NCBI GenBank assembly: GCA_964650975.1
Contig: CAZYWA010000121.1
Coordinates: 1-17,219 of the forward strand
Length of the DNA stretch: 17,219 nt
Source: CAZYWA01 sp964650975 [NCBI: uncultured bacterium]
Lineage (GTDB): Bacteria; JADJOY01
Direction: 5' to 3'
Shown piece by piece: positions 7,565 through 14,423 of this stretch. A model generated the notes under the pieces. That model did no database searches, was not told the origin of the DNA, and saw nothing but the letters and a program-made list of their open reading frames with translations. A program made the position numbers and the translations under genes. Within the stretch, counting starts at the first letter, position 1. Every line of letters starts with the position of its first letter.

Positions 7565-8440
7565 ATGAAGGGCTATTACGACATCGTCGGCGACGGTGGC
7601 TCGAACATCGTCGGGCAGGTGACGGCGCTGCGCGAGAAGCGCGCGCGGAACCTCGCCCAGGTGAAGCACCTGCTCGCGGTGGGCTCGGGCAAAGGGGGTG
7701 TCGGCAAGAGCACGCTCGCCACCCAGATCGCGGCCGGTCTCGCGGCGCGCGGCGCGCGAGTCGCGATCTTCGACGCCGATCTGAACGGTCCCACGCAGGC
7801 GCGCCTGGCCGGCCTGGGGCTCAAGCCGCTCCTGCCCACGGAACGCGGCGGTCTGACGCTGCCTCGCAACGCGCAGGGGCTCGGCGTGGTGTCGCTCGGC
7901 AGCCTGGTGCCCGAGGGCGACGACGTGGACTTCGAGAGCGTCGCGACCGGTGAATCGCACACCTGGCGCGCCACGCGCGAGTTCACGGCGATCGAGGAGT
8001 TGCTCGGCACCGTCGAATGGGGCGAGCTCGACTACCTGGTCTTCGATCTGCCCCCAGGCGCCGATCGCGCGGTGCAGTACGCCGAGTTCCTGGGACCGGC
8101 CGTTTCGTTCGTGCTGGTCTCGATCCCCAGCGACGTCGCGCGCGGCGTGGTCTCTCGCTCCATCAAGGCGCTCTCGCGAACTCCCAACCGGCTGCTCGGC
8201 TACGTCGAGAACATGGCCGGCTATCACTGCGCCAGCTGCGGCGAGGTGCGGCCGCTCTTCCCCGCTCCCGCCACCGACGGCTTCTCGATCCCTCGACTCG
8301 GCAGCATCCCGTTCGACCCCGAGCTCGCGGCGCTCTGCGATCGCGGCGAGCCGGTCCACGCACGGCCCGATCTTCCGTCGGCGGCCGCGGCGGGCGAAGT
8401 GGTCGACCGGATCCAGGCCAGCTTGGAGGAAACACCGTGA
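7565..8440 (+). CDS. Mrp/NBP35 (ApbC)-family P-loop ATPase
   Basis: 291 residues. This family binds and transfers Fe-S clusters or acts in metal-cofactor assembly. The deviant Walker A is G42-K-G-G-V-G-K-S-T50, followed by D70-A-D-L-N-G-P-T77 and D161-L-P-P-G165, all typical of Mrp/MinD ATPases. A conserved C222-x2-C225 follows E-N-M-A-G-Y, the position where ApbC/NBP35 proteins ligate a bridging Fe-S cluster between two monomers. The N-terminal MIP18-like domain seen in some Mrp proteins is absent. Its TGA overlaps the GTG of the zinc-ribbon/PCP_red gene by four bases, and a radical SAM enzyme follows. The context suggests Fe-S supply to that enzyme or ATP-driven cofactor delivery. The family is certain; the client is inferred. 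Confidence 0.9.
   Translation: MKGYYDIVGDGGSNIVGQVTALREKRARNLAQVKHLLAVGSGKGGVGKSTLATQIAAGLAARGARVAIFDADLNGPTQARLAGLGLKPLLPTERGGLTLPRNAQGLGVVSLGSLVPEGDDVDFESVATGESHTWRATREFTAIEELLGTVEWGELDYLVFDLPPGADRAVQYAEFLGPAVSFVLVSIPSDVARGVVSRSIKALSRTPNRLLGYVENMAGYHCASCGEVRPLFPAPATDGFSIPRLGSIPFDPELAALCDRGEPVHARPDLPSAAAAGEVVDRIQASLEETP
8425..8430 (+). promoter_or_regulatory. Shine-Dalgarno site fixing a GTG start
   Basis: GGAGGA lies six bases before the GTG at 8437, within the end of the Mrp-like gene. This shows that the small zinc-ribbon protein starts here rather than at a longer upstream frame. Confidence 0.7.
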
Positions 8441-8886
8441 AGTTCCTGTGCGTCCCTTGCGATTCGCCGATGAAGCTCGTCGAGACCAAGCCCCCCGACC
8501 GGGGCTCGCTGACGCTCGTCTACAGCTGCCCCGAGTGCGGCTATGAGATGGCGATGCTCACCAATCCGTTCGAGACCCAGGTGGTGGGGTCGCTGGGCGT
8601 CAACGTCGGACCGGAGGGCGCGGGGGCGGGGGCACCAGCCCCGGCCGCGTCGAAGTGCCCGGTGAGCGCCATGGCGCGCTCGGCCGAGGAAGTCACCGCA
8701 CCGTTCACCGCGAACCAGGGCACGCCGGTCGCGTGGACACCCGAAGCCGAGGAGCGGCTCGGCAATGTGCCGCCCTTCGCGCGTCCCATGGCCCGCACCG
8801 GAATCGAGAAGTTCGCGCGCGAGCGCGGCTACCCGGAGATCGACGCCAAGGTCATGGACGAGGCGAAGGACTTCTTCGGCATGTGA
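8437..8886 (+). CDS. Small zinc-ribbon protein with C-terminal PCP_red domain
   Basis: 149 residues, cytoplasmic, GTG start overlapping the previous stop. The N-terminus is a zinc ribbon or rubredoxin-like knuckle pair, C5-x2-C8 and C31-x2-C34. A Gly/Ala/Pro-rich linker (about 59-72) leads to residues 98-146, a clean PCP_red domain with the signature A-W-T-P-E-A-E-E-R-L, V-P-P-F-A-R-P-M-A-R and an I-E-K-F-A-R-E-R-G helix. In BchB this domain forms the C-terminal region near the protochlorophyllide pocket. Here it is freestanding, joined to a metal-binding module, between an Fe-S-type ATPase and a radical SAM enzyme. It could be an adaptor that recruits substrate or partner proteins sharing PCP_red. 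No function is established to my knowledge. Confidence 0.8.
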   Translation: MKFLCVPCDSPMKLVETKPPDRGSLTLVYSCPECGYEMAMLTNPFETQVVGSLGVNVGPEGAGAGAPAPAASKCPVSAMARSAEEVTAPFTANQGTPVAWTPEAEERLGNVPPFARPMARTGIEKFARERGYPEIDAKVMDEAKDFFGM

Positions 8887-8895
8887 AGCGCGATC

Positions 8896-10236
8896 ATGAC
8901 CCAGCCCACGCCCCCGCACGCAGCGGCGTTCGACCGTCCCTACGTCGTCTCCTGGAATCTGACCTATCGCTGTAACCTCGCCTGCGAGCACTGTTACCTC
9001 GACGCGGGCCCGAATCCGCAGGTGGCCACGGAGGCGTTCGCCGACCGGGCCGAGCTCTCGACCGAGCAGTGCTTCGCCGTCGCCGATCAGATCGCCGCCT
9101 TCGCCCCCGAGTGCGTGACGATCCTGACCGGCGGTGAGCCGCTGCTCAGGCGCGACATCCTCGACATCGTCGGACACGCGGCTTCGCGCGGGCTGTGGGT
9201 CGTGGTCGGGACCAACGGCGTCAAGGTTTCCGAGCGAGTCGCGCGGCTGCTGCAGGAGCGCGGCGCTCGCGGGCTGGCGCTCTCCCTCGACGCGCTCGAC
9301 GCGAACGCCCACGACACCTTCCGCAACGTGCGGGGTGCCTTCGCGAACACCGTCGAGGGAGCGAGGATCCTGGGCCGCGTGGGCTTGCCGTTCCTGATCC
9401 AGACCACCGTCGCGCGGCACAACCTGAACGAGCTGGACGGAATCGCGGATTTCGCCCACGGCGAGCTCGCCGCCAAGGTCTGGAACGTCTACTTCCTCGT
9501 ACCGACCGGACGCGGCGAGTACGTGTCCGATCTGGATCGCGCCGACTACGACCTGGTGCTTGAGCGGCTCTACACGATCCAGAAGCGCTTCGAAGGCAAG
9601 ATGCTGGTCAACGCCAAGTGCGCGCCGCACCACGTGCGTACGCTGCTGGCGCGCGAGCCGGAAGCTCCGCTGCTCCGCACCTACACCGGCGGCGCCGGCG
9701 GCTGTCCGGCCGGGACGCATTACCTCGGCATCCGTCCCAACGGCGACGTGACTCCGTGCCCCTATTTGCCAGCTTTCGGCGGTAACCTCCGGCAGCAGGG
9801 CCTGCTCGACATCTGGAATGGCTCCGAGCTCTTCCAGAAGATCCGCGCTCGCAACACACTCGGCGGCCGCTGCGGCGATTGCGAGCTATCCGCTGCCTGC
9901 GGCGGCTGCCGTGCCCGAGCGTTCGGCATGACCGGCGACCTGATGGCCGAGGACCCGCTTTGCTCCCACCAGCCGGGCGAGCTCGCGGCGGCCGCGGCGC
10001 GGCTGTTCCCGGAATCGGGCTTCGGGGAGAAGCCCGCGCCGGCTTTACGGTGGGAGCCGGACGCGCAAGCGAAGATGAAGCAGATCCCGTCCTTCGTGCG
10101 CGGGATGGTCACCCGCTCGGTCGAGACTTACTGCAAGGAGAACGGGATCGCCGTGGTCACCGACGACGTGCTGGCCGCGATCCGTGCTCGCATGCCGGCG
10201 AACCGGGTGTTCGGCGCGAAGCCGACCCCCGGTTGA
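8896..10236 (+). CDS. NirJ/AhbC/AhbD-like radical SAM/SPASM enzyme with C-terminal PCP_red domain
   Basis: 446 residues. The radical SAM cluster motif is C26-x3-C30-x2-C33, followed by G79-G-E-P82 for SAM binding. A SPASM-type auxiliary cluster region carries C242, C270, C288, C326, C329, C335, C338 and C356. The C-Y-L-D-A-G after the cluster motif and the L-V-P-T-G-R-G motif at about 201-207 resemble NirJ, AhbC and AhbD, which act on siroheme-derived tetrapyrroles in heme d1 and alternative heme synthesis. Residues about 383-433 are a PCP_red domain (L-R-W-E-P-D-A, then I-P-S-F-V-R-G-M-V), an unusual fusion for NirJ-like enzymes. It is the last gene of the operon, nine bases after the previous one. 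I infer tetrapyrrole modification, perhaps for the bd-like oxidase; a peptide-modifying SPASM role is the main alternative. No other heme d1 genes are in the window. Confidence 0.85.
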   Translation: MTQPTPPHAAAFDRPYVVSWNLTYRCNLACEHCYLDAGPNPQVATEAFADRAELSTEQCFAVADQIAAFAPECVTILTGGEPLLRRDILDIVGHAASRGLWVVVGTNGVKVSERVARLLQERGARGLALSLDALDANAHDTFRNVRGAFANTVEGARILGRVGLPFLIQTTVARHNLNELDGIADFAHGELAAKVWNVYFLVPTGRGEYVSDLDRADYDLVLERLYTIQKRFEGKMLVNAKCAPHHVRTLLAREPEAPLLRTYTGGAGGCPAGTHYLGIRPNGDVTPCPYLPAFGGNLRQQGLLDIWNGSELFQKIRARNTLGGRCGDCELSAACGGCRARAFGMTGDLMAEDPLCSHQPGELAAAAARLFPESGFGEKPAPALRWEPDAQAKMKQIPSFVRGMVTRSVETYCKENGIAVVTDDVLAAIRARMPANRVFGAKPTPG

Positions 10237-10254
10237 CGCCGGACGGGATCCAGC

Positions 10255-11061
10255 TCAGCCCCAGAACTCGCCGCCTTCGCTGGGCTTGGGAGCATTGTCC
10301 TCGAGCCACTTGTCGAACTCGGCCTGGGGATGGACGGTCACGAAGCCGCGCATCTTGTAGTGACCGAGGCCGCAGAGCTGCGCGCAGCCGATCTCGTACA
10401 TGAACTTGTCGTTACCGGTTCGCTTGCGCATCTCCGCGGTGGTCACGGTCGGCTCGAACCAGAGCGGCGTCTCGAGCCCCGGGATCGCATCCTGCTTCAC
10501 GCGCATCTCCCACACCGCGAAGCTGTGGATCACGTCCTTGCTGGAGAGGTGGACGATCACCGGCTTGTCGACCGGCAGATGGAGCTGGTTGACGGTGGTG
10601 ATGTCGTCCTTGCCGTGAGGATCGGCGGGGTCGAGCCCGAGCGGATTGGTCTGCGGGTCGACGAGACTCGGATCGGTGCGTCCGAAAACACCGTCCGGCC
10701 CGGGGTAGTGGAAGTTCCACGCGAACTGCTCGGCCACGGCGCGAACCACCACCGCGTCCTTCTCGGGCGGGAACGCGTCGACGCGCTCCGACCAGAGCGG
10801 GATCGAGAAACCGATCAGCAGCACCGCCTCGACGATCGCCACCGCGACCTCGAGGTAGGTGTTCTTGTGACCCTGGACGCCGACGTAGTCGGCCTTCGGG
10901 TGCGCGGAAGCACGGAACTTGACGAGTGTGATGACGAAGAAGGCACCCCAGCCGACGAACAGCACCGCCATGAGGATGTGGACGTAACCGATGACGTCGT
11001 CCACGCGCCCGCCGTGCTTCGACGCGAGTTCGGGAAGGAAGAGCCAGCTCCACTTGTGCAT
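10255..11061 (-). CDS. coxB: Cytochrome c oxidase subunit II (CuA-bearing)
   Basis: 268 residues. Two N-terminal helices (about 24-48 and 69-90) anchor a periplasmic cupredoxin domain that accepts electrons from a cytochrome c or cupredoxin. The CuA ligands are H179, C226, C230, H234 and M237 in C-A-Q-L-C-x3-H-x2-M. Gln replaces the usual Glu between the cysteines, a residue whose side chain also serves the Mg site in studied oxidases. There is no fused cytochrome c domain. A charged segment at about 121-155 precedes the cupredoxin core. The protein ends in G-G-E-F-W-G, echoing a motif in the diheme cytochrome of the other operon. It is the last gene of the cox operon, which is unusual, and its stop is 18 bases from the convergent radical SAM gene. 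Confidence 0.95.
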   Translation of the reverse strand: MHKWSWLFLPELASKHGGRVDDVIGYVHILMAVLFVGWGAFFVITLVKFRASAHPKADYVGVQGHKNTYLEVAVAIVEAVLLIGFSIPLWSERVDAFPPEKDAVVVRAVAEQFAWNFHYPGPDGVFGRTDPSLVDPQTNPLGLDPADPHGKDDITTVNQLHLPVDKPVIVHLSSKDVIHSFAVWEMRVKQDAIPGLETPLWFEPTVTTAEMRKRTGNDKFMYEIGCAQLCGLGHYKMRGFVTVHPQAEFDKWLEDNAPKPSEGGEFWG

Positions 11062-11092
11062 TCCAGGCCTCCGAAAGACTGCGGGCGGTCGA

Positions 11093-11386
11093 CTACGGGC
11101 AGCACTCGCACGGCGACGCGGCGGATCCCATCGGCGGATCCTCCCGGAACTGCTTGGCGCGTCGCCACAGATAGACGAAAAACCACGTGAACCCGATCCA
11201 CATCGACGCGATCACTCCGATCAGCATCCAGGCGCCGACTCGCGCGGCGTCGATCAGCGGTCCTTGCGCCTCGCCGTAGCAAACCGGACAGGCCGTCGCC
11301 ATTCCGCTCCACGCGAGCACCAGCGCCACCGCGCAGAGCGGCACCGCGACGCGTGACCACGCGGAGGTCTTCGAGACCGGCTTCAC
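11093..11386 (-). CDS. Small membrane protein with CPVCYG motif and Cys-rich tail
   Basis: 97 residues from a GTG at 11386 that overlaps the upstream TGA by four bases; a longer frame exists but would overlap the neighbour. Residues about 12-32 form a signal-like helix ending A-T-A, directly followed by C33-P-V-C36-Y-G. A second helix spans about 51-74, and the tail ends with C93, C95 and C96. CPVC is not a heme site because it lacks the His. A dithiol next to a membrane and a CxCC tail would suit copper or heme handling during oxidase assembly. It lies between the subunit IV/small-membrane pair and coxB. I do not know a named family; a cox assembly factor is an inference from position and cysteines. 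Confidence 0.65.
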   Translation of the reverse strand: MKPVSKTSAWSRVAVPLCAVALVLAWSGMATACPVCYGEAQGPLIDAARVGAWMLIGVIASMWIGFTWFFVYLWRRAKQFREDPPMGSAASPCECCP

Positions 11387-11589
11387 GACGACTTGAGCCC
11401 CTTGGTCTTGCGCAAGAACCAAACGCCATATGCCAGCAGGCCGACACCGCTCGCGGCCGAGACCGCTCCCAGCATCAGCAAGGTCGAATCGTGATCGGCG
11501 CGACCGTACACGAGGCACCAGGCTCCGAATCCGAACGAGATGAGGATCGCGGCGATGATGAAGACGACATGGAAACCCTTGAGCGACAC
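11383..11589 (-). CDS. Small two-helix membrane protein of the cox operon
   Basis: 68 residues if started at the GTG at 11589, which lies seven bases after a GGAG (11597-11600). The adjacent GTG at 11592 is an alternative with tighter spacing. Two hydrophobic helices (about 8-28 and 36-59) are separated by a short charged loop, and the end is basic (R-K-T-K). No cofactor motif is visible. It overlaps the CPVCYG gene and begins just after the subunit IV stop, so co-translation is likely. It could be an accessory oxidase subunit or assembly protein; I do not recognise a family. Confidence 0.6.
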   Translation of the reverse strand: MSLKGFHVVFIIAAILISFGFGAWCLVYGRADHDSTLLMLGAVSAASGVGLLAYGVWFLRKTKGLKSS

Positions 11590-11593
11590 CACG

Positions 11594-11965
11594 CTACTCC
11601 GCGTGGCCTGCGTGCTCCGCCGGCTCGGCCGCCTGCGCATGCGGGACCACGATCAGGTGCCCGACGTGGTCCAGGATCGACGTCGACATCGGCACCAGCA
11701 GCAGCACGAAGAAGAACGCGACCGTGATCCCGAGCACGCTGAAGATGAGCTTTCGCTCGGAGATCAAGTGCATGAAAAACGCGGCCACCAACCCGCCCTT
11801 GACGAGCGCGATCACCAACGCCAAGGCAATGGCCTCGTGGGTAGGCAAGTCGAGATACGCCACCTTCACCGTCACGCACGTCAGGCAAAGCAACGCGACG
11901 AATACGCCGAGCGCGGCATTGACGTGCTTGTCGAAGTCGGCGCCGTGACCGTGATCTGAGCTCAT
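11594..11965 (-). CDS. coxD: Cytochrome c oxidase subunit IV (prokaryotic CyoD/CtaF-like)
   Basis: 123 residues with three hydrophobic helices (about 16-33, 44-66 and 73-94). The centre A-L-V-I-A-L-V-K-G-G-L-V-A-A-F-F-M-H-L is characteristic of bacterial oxidase subunit IV, where the lysine and F-M-H-L are recurrent. The N-terminus (S-S-D-H-G-H-G) and C-terminus (A-E-H-A-G-H-A-E) are His-rich. Family members stabilise the CuB site region during oxidase assembly. It follows coxC by 27 bases and precedes the two small membrane proteins. Confidence 0.85.
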   Translation of the reverse strand: MSSDHGHGADFDKHVNAALGVFVALLCLTCVTVKVAYLDLPTHEAIALALVIALVKGGLVAAFFMHLISERKLIFSVLGITVAFFFVLLLVPMSTSILDHVGHLIVVPHAQAAEPAEHAGHAE

Positions 11966-11992
11966 CTCGTCATCCCCGCTGCGAATTGGAGG

Positions 11993-12583
11993 TCAAAGCA
12001 GATACAGGACCGGGAACAGGAAGATCCACACCAGGTCGACCAGGTGCCAGAAGAGACCGGCGTTCTCCACTCGGTTCGTGAACCATTCGGGGTTGGTCTC
12101 GTAGAGCTTCGAGCCTGGCCCGAGAAGATACGCGTTGACCGACATGCCTCCGATCACGTGCAGGCCGTGGAGGCCCGTCAACGTGAAATAGATCGCGAGA
12201 AACGTGCTCTTCCGGGGAAACAGGCCGAGCTCGAACTTGTGGGTGTACTCGAAGTACTTGATGGTCAGAAAGCCGAACCCGCAGAGGATCGTGATGAGCA
12301 TGTACAGCTTGAACTTGCCGAGATCCCGCCGCACCAGCGACGCCCAGGCGAGCAGCACCGTGATGCTCGAGCTGATGAGGATCAGCGTGTTGGTGAACGC
12401 GAGCTTCACGTTCAGGATCGTGCGCCCTTGCGGCCATTCAGTGGCGCCGACTCGCAGCATGATGTAGGCCGCGAAGAGTCCCCCGAAGAGCATCACCTCG
12501 GACGCCAAGAACAGCCAGATGCCGATCTTGCCGTTGGTGAGCCCGGTATCCGGCCGGGGCTCGACTGTGTACGGAATTTCCAT
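11993..12583 (-). CDS. coxC: Cytochrome c oxidase subunit III
   Basis: 196 residues, five hydrophobic helices, the short prokaryotic form without the first two helices of the mitochondrial subunit. Recognisable features are [13 protein letters not shown] near the N-terminus, L-T-G-L-H-G-L-H-V near 137-142 and the C-terminal [14 protein letters not shown]. Subunit III stabilises the catalytic core and proton uptake. It starts six bases after the coxA stop. Confidence 0.92.
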   Translation of the reverse strand: MEIPYTVEPRPDTGLTNGKIGIWLFLASEVMLFGGLFAAYIMLRVGATEWPQGRTILNVKLAFTNTLILISSSITVLLAWASLVRRDLGKFKLYMLITILCGFGFLTIKYFEYTHKFELGLFPRKSTFLAIYFTLTGLHGLHVIGGMSVNAYLLGPGSKLYETNPEWFTNRVENAGLFWHLVDLVWIFLFPVLYLL

Positions 12584-12589
12584 TGCTGC

Positions 12590-14365
12590 TCACCCCCTCG
12601 CCGGGTCGGACTGCGGGAAGAAATCGGTCTTGTGTCCGGGAACGCTGTACTCGTACGGCCCCCGAAACACCTCGGGGATCTTGAGGAAGTTCCCGTGCGG
12701 CGGCGGAGACGGCGCGTCCCATTCGAGAGTCGTCGCGTTCCACGGATTGTCCGAGACCTTCTCGCCGTGCTTGATGCTGTGGAAGAAGTTGAAGATGAAG
12801 GGCAGCTGCGCGACGCCCATGCACCAGGCCGAGACCGACATCATCTTGTTCAGGTGGACGTACTGCGCGACGTGCGCGTAGGTCTCGCCGCCGTCGAACA
12901 TGCGCCGCGACATACCGGCGAGCCCCTGGATGAACATCGGGAAGAAGATCCCGTTCATGCAGATGAGCGTCGGCCAGAAGTGCAGCTTGCCGAGGGTCTC
13001 GTTCATGCGCCGCCCGGTGGCCTTCGGGAACCAGTGATAGACGCCGCCCATGAGGGCGAAGATCGAGCCCGGCGCCACGACGTAGTGAAAGTGGCCGATC
13101 ACATAGAGCGTGTCGTGGAGGTGGATGTCCGGGAACGAGAGGCCCAGGGGTAATCCCGTGAGCCCGCCGATGCCGAACATCGGCAAGAAGCCCAGCACGA
13201 AGAGCATCGAAGTAGGGAACCGGATCGACCCGCCCCACAGCGACACGAAAAACGCCGTCAGGATGATCACCGACGGAATCGAGATGATCATCGTGGTGGT
13301 CTGGAAGAAGGACGCCATCACCGTTCCCATACCGGTGATGAACATGTGGTGCGCCCAGACCACGAACGACATGAAGCCCAGGAAGACCACCGCGTAGACC
13401 ATCGCGCGATAGCCCCACAGCGGCTTCCGGGTGTTGGCGGCGATCACCTCGGCGACGATCCCCATCGCGGGCAGGATCAGCACGTACACCTCGGGATGCG
13501 CGAGGAACCAGAACAGGTGCTGCCAGAGCAGCGGACTACCGCCGCCGCTCGCGACGGCCAGCTTGCCGCTCACCACCAGGCCGCTCGGCAGGAAGAAGCT
13601 CGAGCCCGCGACCCGGTCCATGAACTGGAGAATCGCAGCCGCCTCGAGCGGCGGGAACGCGAGCAGCAGCAGGAACGAGGTCACGAACTGCGCCCACACG
13701 AAGAACGGCAGCCTCATGAAGGTGAGGCCCTTGGCGCGAAGCTGGATGGTCGTGACGATGAAGTTGATCGAACCGAGCAGCGAGGAGGTGATCAGGAACA
13801 CCATTCCGACCAGCCACGAGGTCTGTCCCGGCGAGATGTCCGAGAGCGGCGGATACGAGGTCCAGCCGGACTGCGCGGCGCCGCCCGGCAGGAAGAAGCT
13901 CGCCAGCATGATCACGCCACCGATCAGGTACGCCTGGTAGCTGGCCATGTTGATGCGCGGGAAGGCCATGTCGGGTGCGCCGATCTGCAGGGGCAGCACG
14001 AAGTTGCCGAAGGCACCGACCCCGAGCGGCACGACTCCCAGGAACACCATGATGGTGCCGTGCATGGCACCCAGCTGGTTGTAGAAGTCGGGCAGCATGA
14101 TGCCGCCCGGCATCACCGCGTCGCTGAAGAGCTTGCCGATGAGCGGCAGCGGCTTGCCCGGGAAGGCGAGCTGCCAGCGCATCATCATCATCAAGCTGAA
14201 GCCGAAGAACAGAAAGCACAGCGCCGTGATGCCGTACTGGATGCCGATCACCTTGTGATCGGTCGAGAAGACGTACTTGCGCCAGAACCCAAGCTCGTGA
14301 TGATCGTGATGCTCATCGTGGTGAGCGTGGCCCGCGTGCGCGGCGTGCTTGTCTTTCACTTCCAC
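12590..14365 (-). CDS. coxA: aa3-type cytochrome c oxidase subunit I with non-canonical K-channel
   Basis: 591 residues from a GTG at 14365. This catalytic heme-copper subunit reduces oxygen and pumps protons. Ligands are H102 and H427 (low-spin heme), H425 (high-spin heme), and H290, H339 and H340 (CuB), with Y294 in H-P-E-V-Y cross-linkable to H290. D-channel residues D132, N139 and E292 are present, as are H417-D418 (Mg site) and R487-R488 (heme propionates). At the K-channel, the usual P-T-G-I-K is replaced by P364-S-V-I-I368, so the conserved Lys is Ile. The N-terminus has nine His in residues 7-23, absent from typical subunits. It follows the cupredoxin gene by 58 bases and leads coxC. 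A1-like by its E-containing H-P-E-V-Y motif, although the K-channel differs. Confidence 0.95.
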   Translation of the reverse strand: MEVKDKHAAHAGHAHHDEHHDHHELGFWRKYVFSTDHKVIGIQYGITALCFLFFGFSLMMMMRWQLAFPGKPLPLIGKLFSDAVMPGGIMLPDFYNQLGAMHGTIMVFLGVVPLGVGAFGNFVLPLQIGAPDMAFPRINMASYQAYLIGGVIMLASFFLPGGAAQSGWTSYPPLSDISPGQTSWLVGMVFLITSSLLGSINFIVTTIQLRAKGLTFMRLPFFVWAQFVTSFLLLLAFPPLEAAAILQFMDRVAGSSFFLPSGLVVSGKLAVASGGGSPLLWQHLFWFLAHPEVYVLILPAMGIVAEVIAANTRKPLWGYRAMVYAVVFLGFMSFVVWAHHMFITGMGTVMASFFQTTTMIISIPSVIILTAFFVSLWGGSIRFPTSMLFVLGFLPMFGIGGLTGLPLGLSFPDIHLHDTLYVIGHFHYVVAPGSIFALMGGVYHWFPKATGRRMNETLGKLHFWPTLICMNGIFFPMFIQGLAGMSRRMFDGGETYAHVAQYVHLNKMMSVSAWCMGVAQLPFIFNFFHSIKHGEKVSDNPWNATTLEWDAPSPPPHGNFLKIPEVFRGPYEYSVPGHKTDFFPQSDPARG

Positions 14366-14370
14366 GGAGT

Positions 14371-14378
14371 CCCCTCCC
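14371..14378 (-). promoter_or_regulatory. Shine-Dalgarno site fixing the coxA GTG start
   Basis: On the minus strand GGGAGGGG lies five bases before the GTG at 14365. The longer frame to 14419 would start with an unconserved Arg/Pro-rich stretch running almost to the cupredoxin gene and has no such site. Confidence 0.65.
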
Positions 14379-14423
14379 AGGTACGGCGGGCGAATCGGGC
14401 GCCGGACGGCGCCGTGCAAAACG

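Noticed and set aside
1954-8359. Very long open frames on the minus strand (for example 4376-8359 and 2781-4283)
   Set aside because: They lie opposite clearly conserved genes, are rich in Arg, Ala, Gly and Leu with no recognisable domain, and are the usual antisense shadow of high-GC coding DNA.
7565-8440. Alternative reading of the ATPase as BchL/NifH or ParA/MinD
   Set aside because: The neighbouring PCP_red domains made BchL tempting, but the C-x2-C after E-N-M-x-G-Y and the lack of the NifH/BchL cluster cysteine pattern fit Mrp/NBP35.
10666-10698. Charged insert in CoxB as a possible frameshift
   Set aside because: The frame is continuous and both flanks match CoxB, so it is a loop insertion rather than a sequencing or mutational break.
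11053-11092. Possible separate promoter before coxB
   Set aside because: The short gap between the CPVCYG gene and coxB shows no convincing -35/-10 pair, and co-transcription explains the layout.
14398-14413. GGCGCC-GGAC-GGCGCC inverted repeat between the cupredoxin gene and coxA
   Set aside because: A six-base GC-only stem with no T-run is expected by chance in this base composition; not enough to call a terminator.
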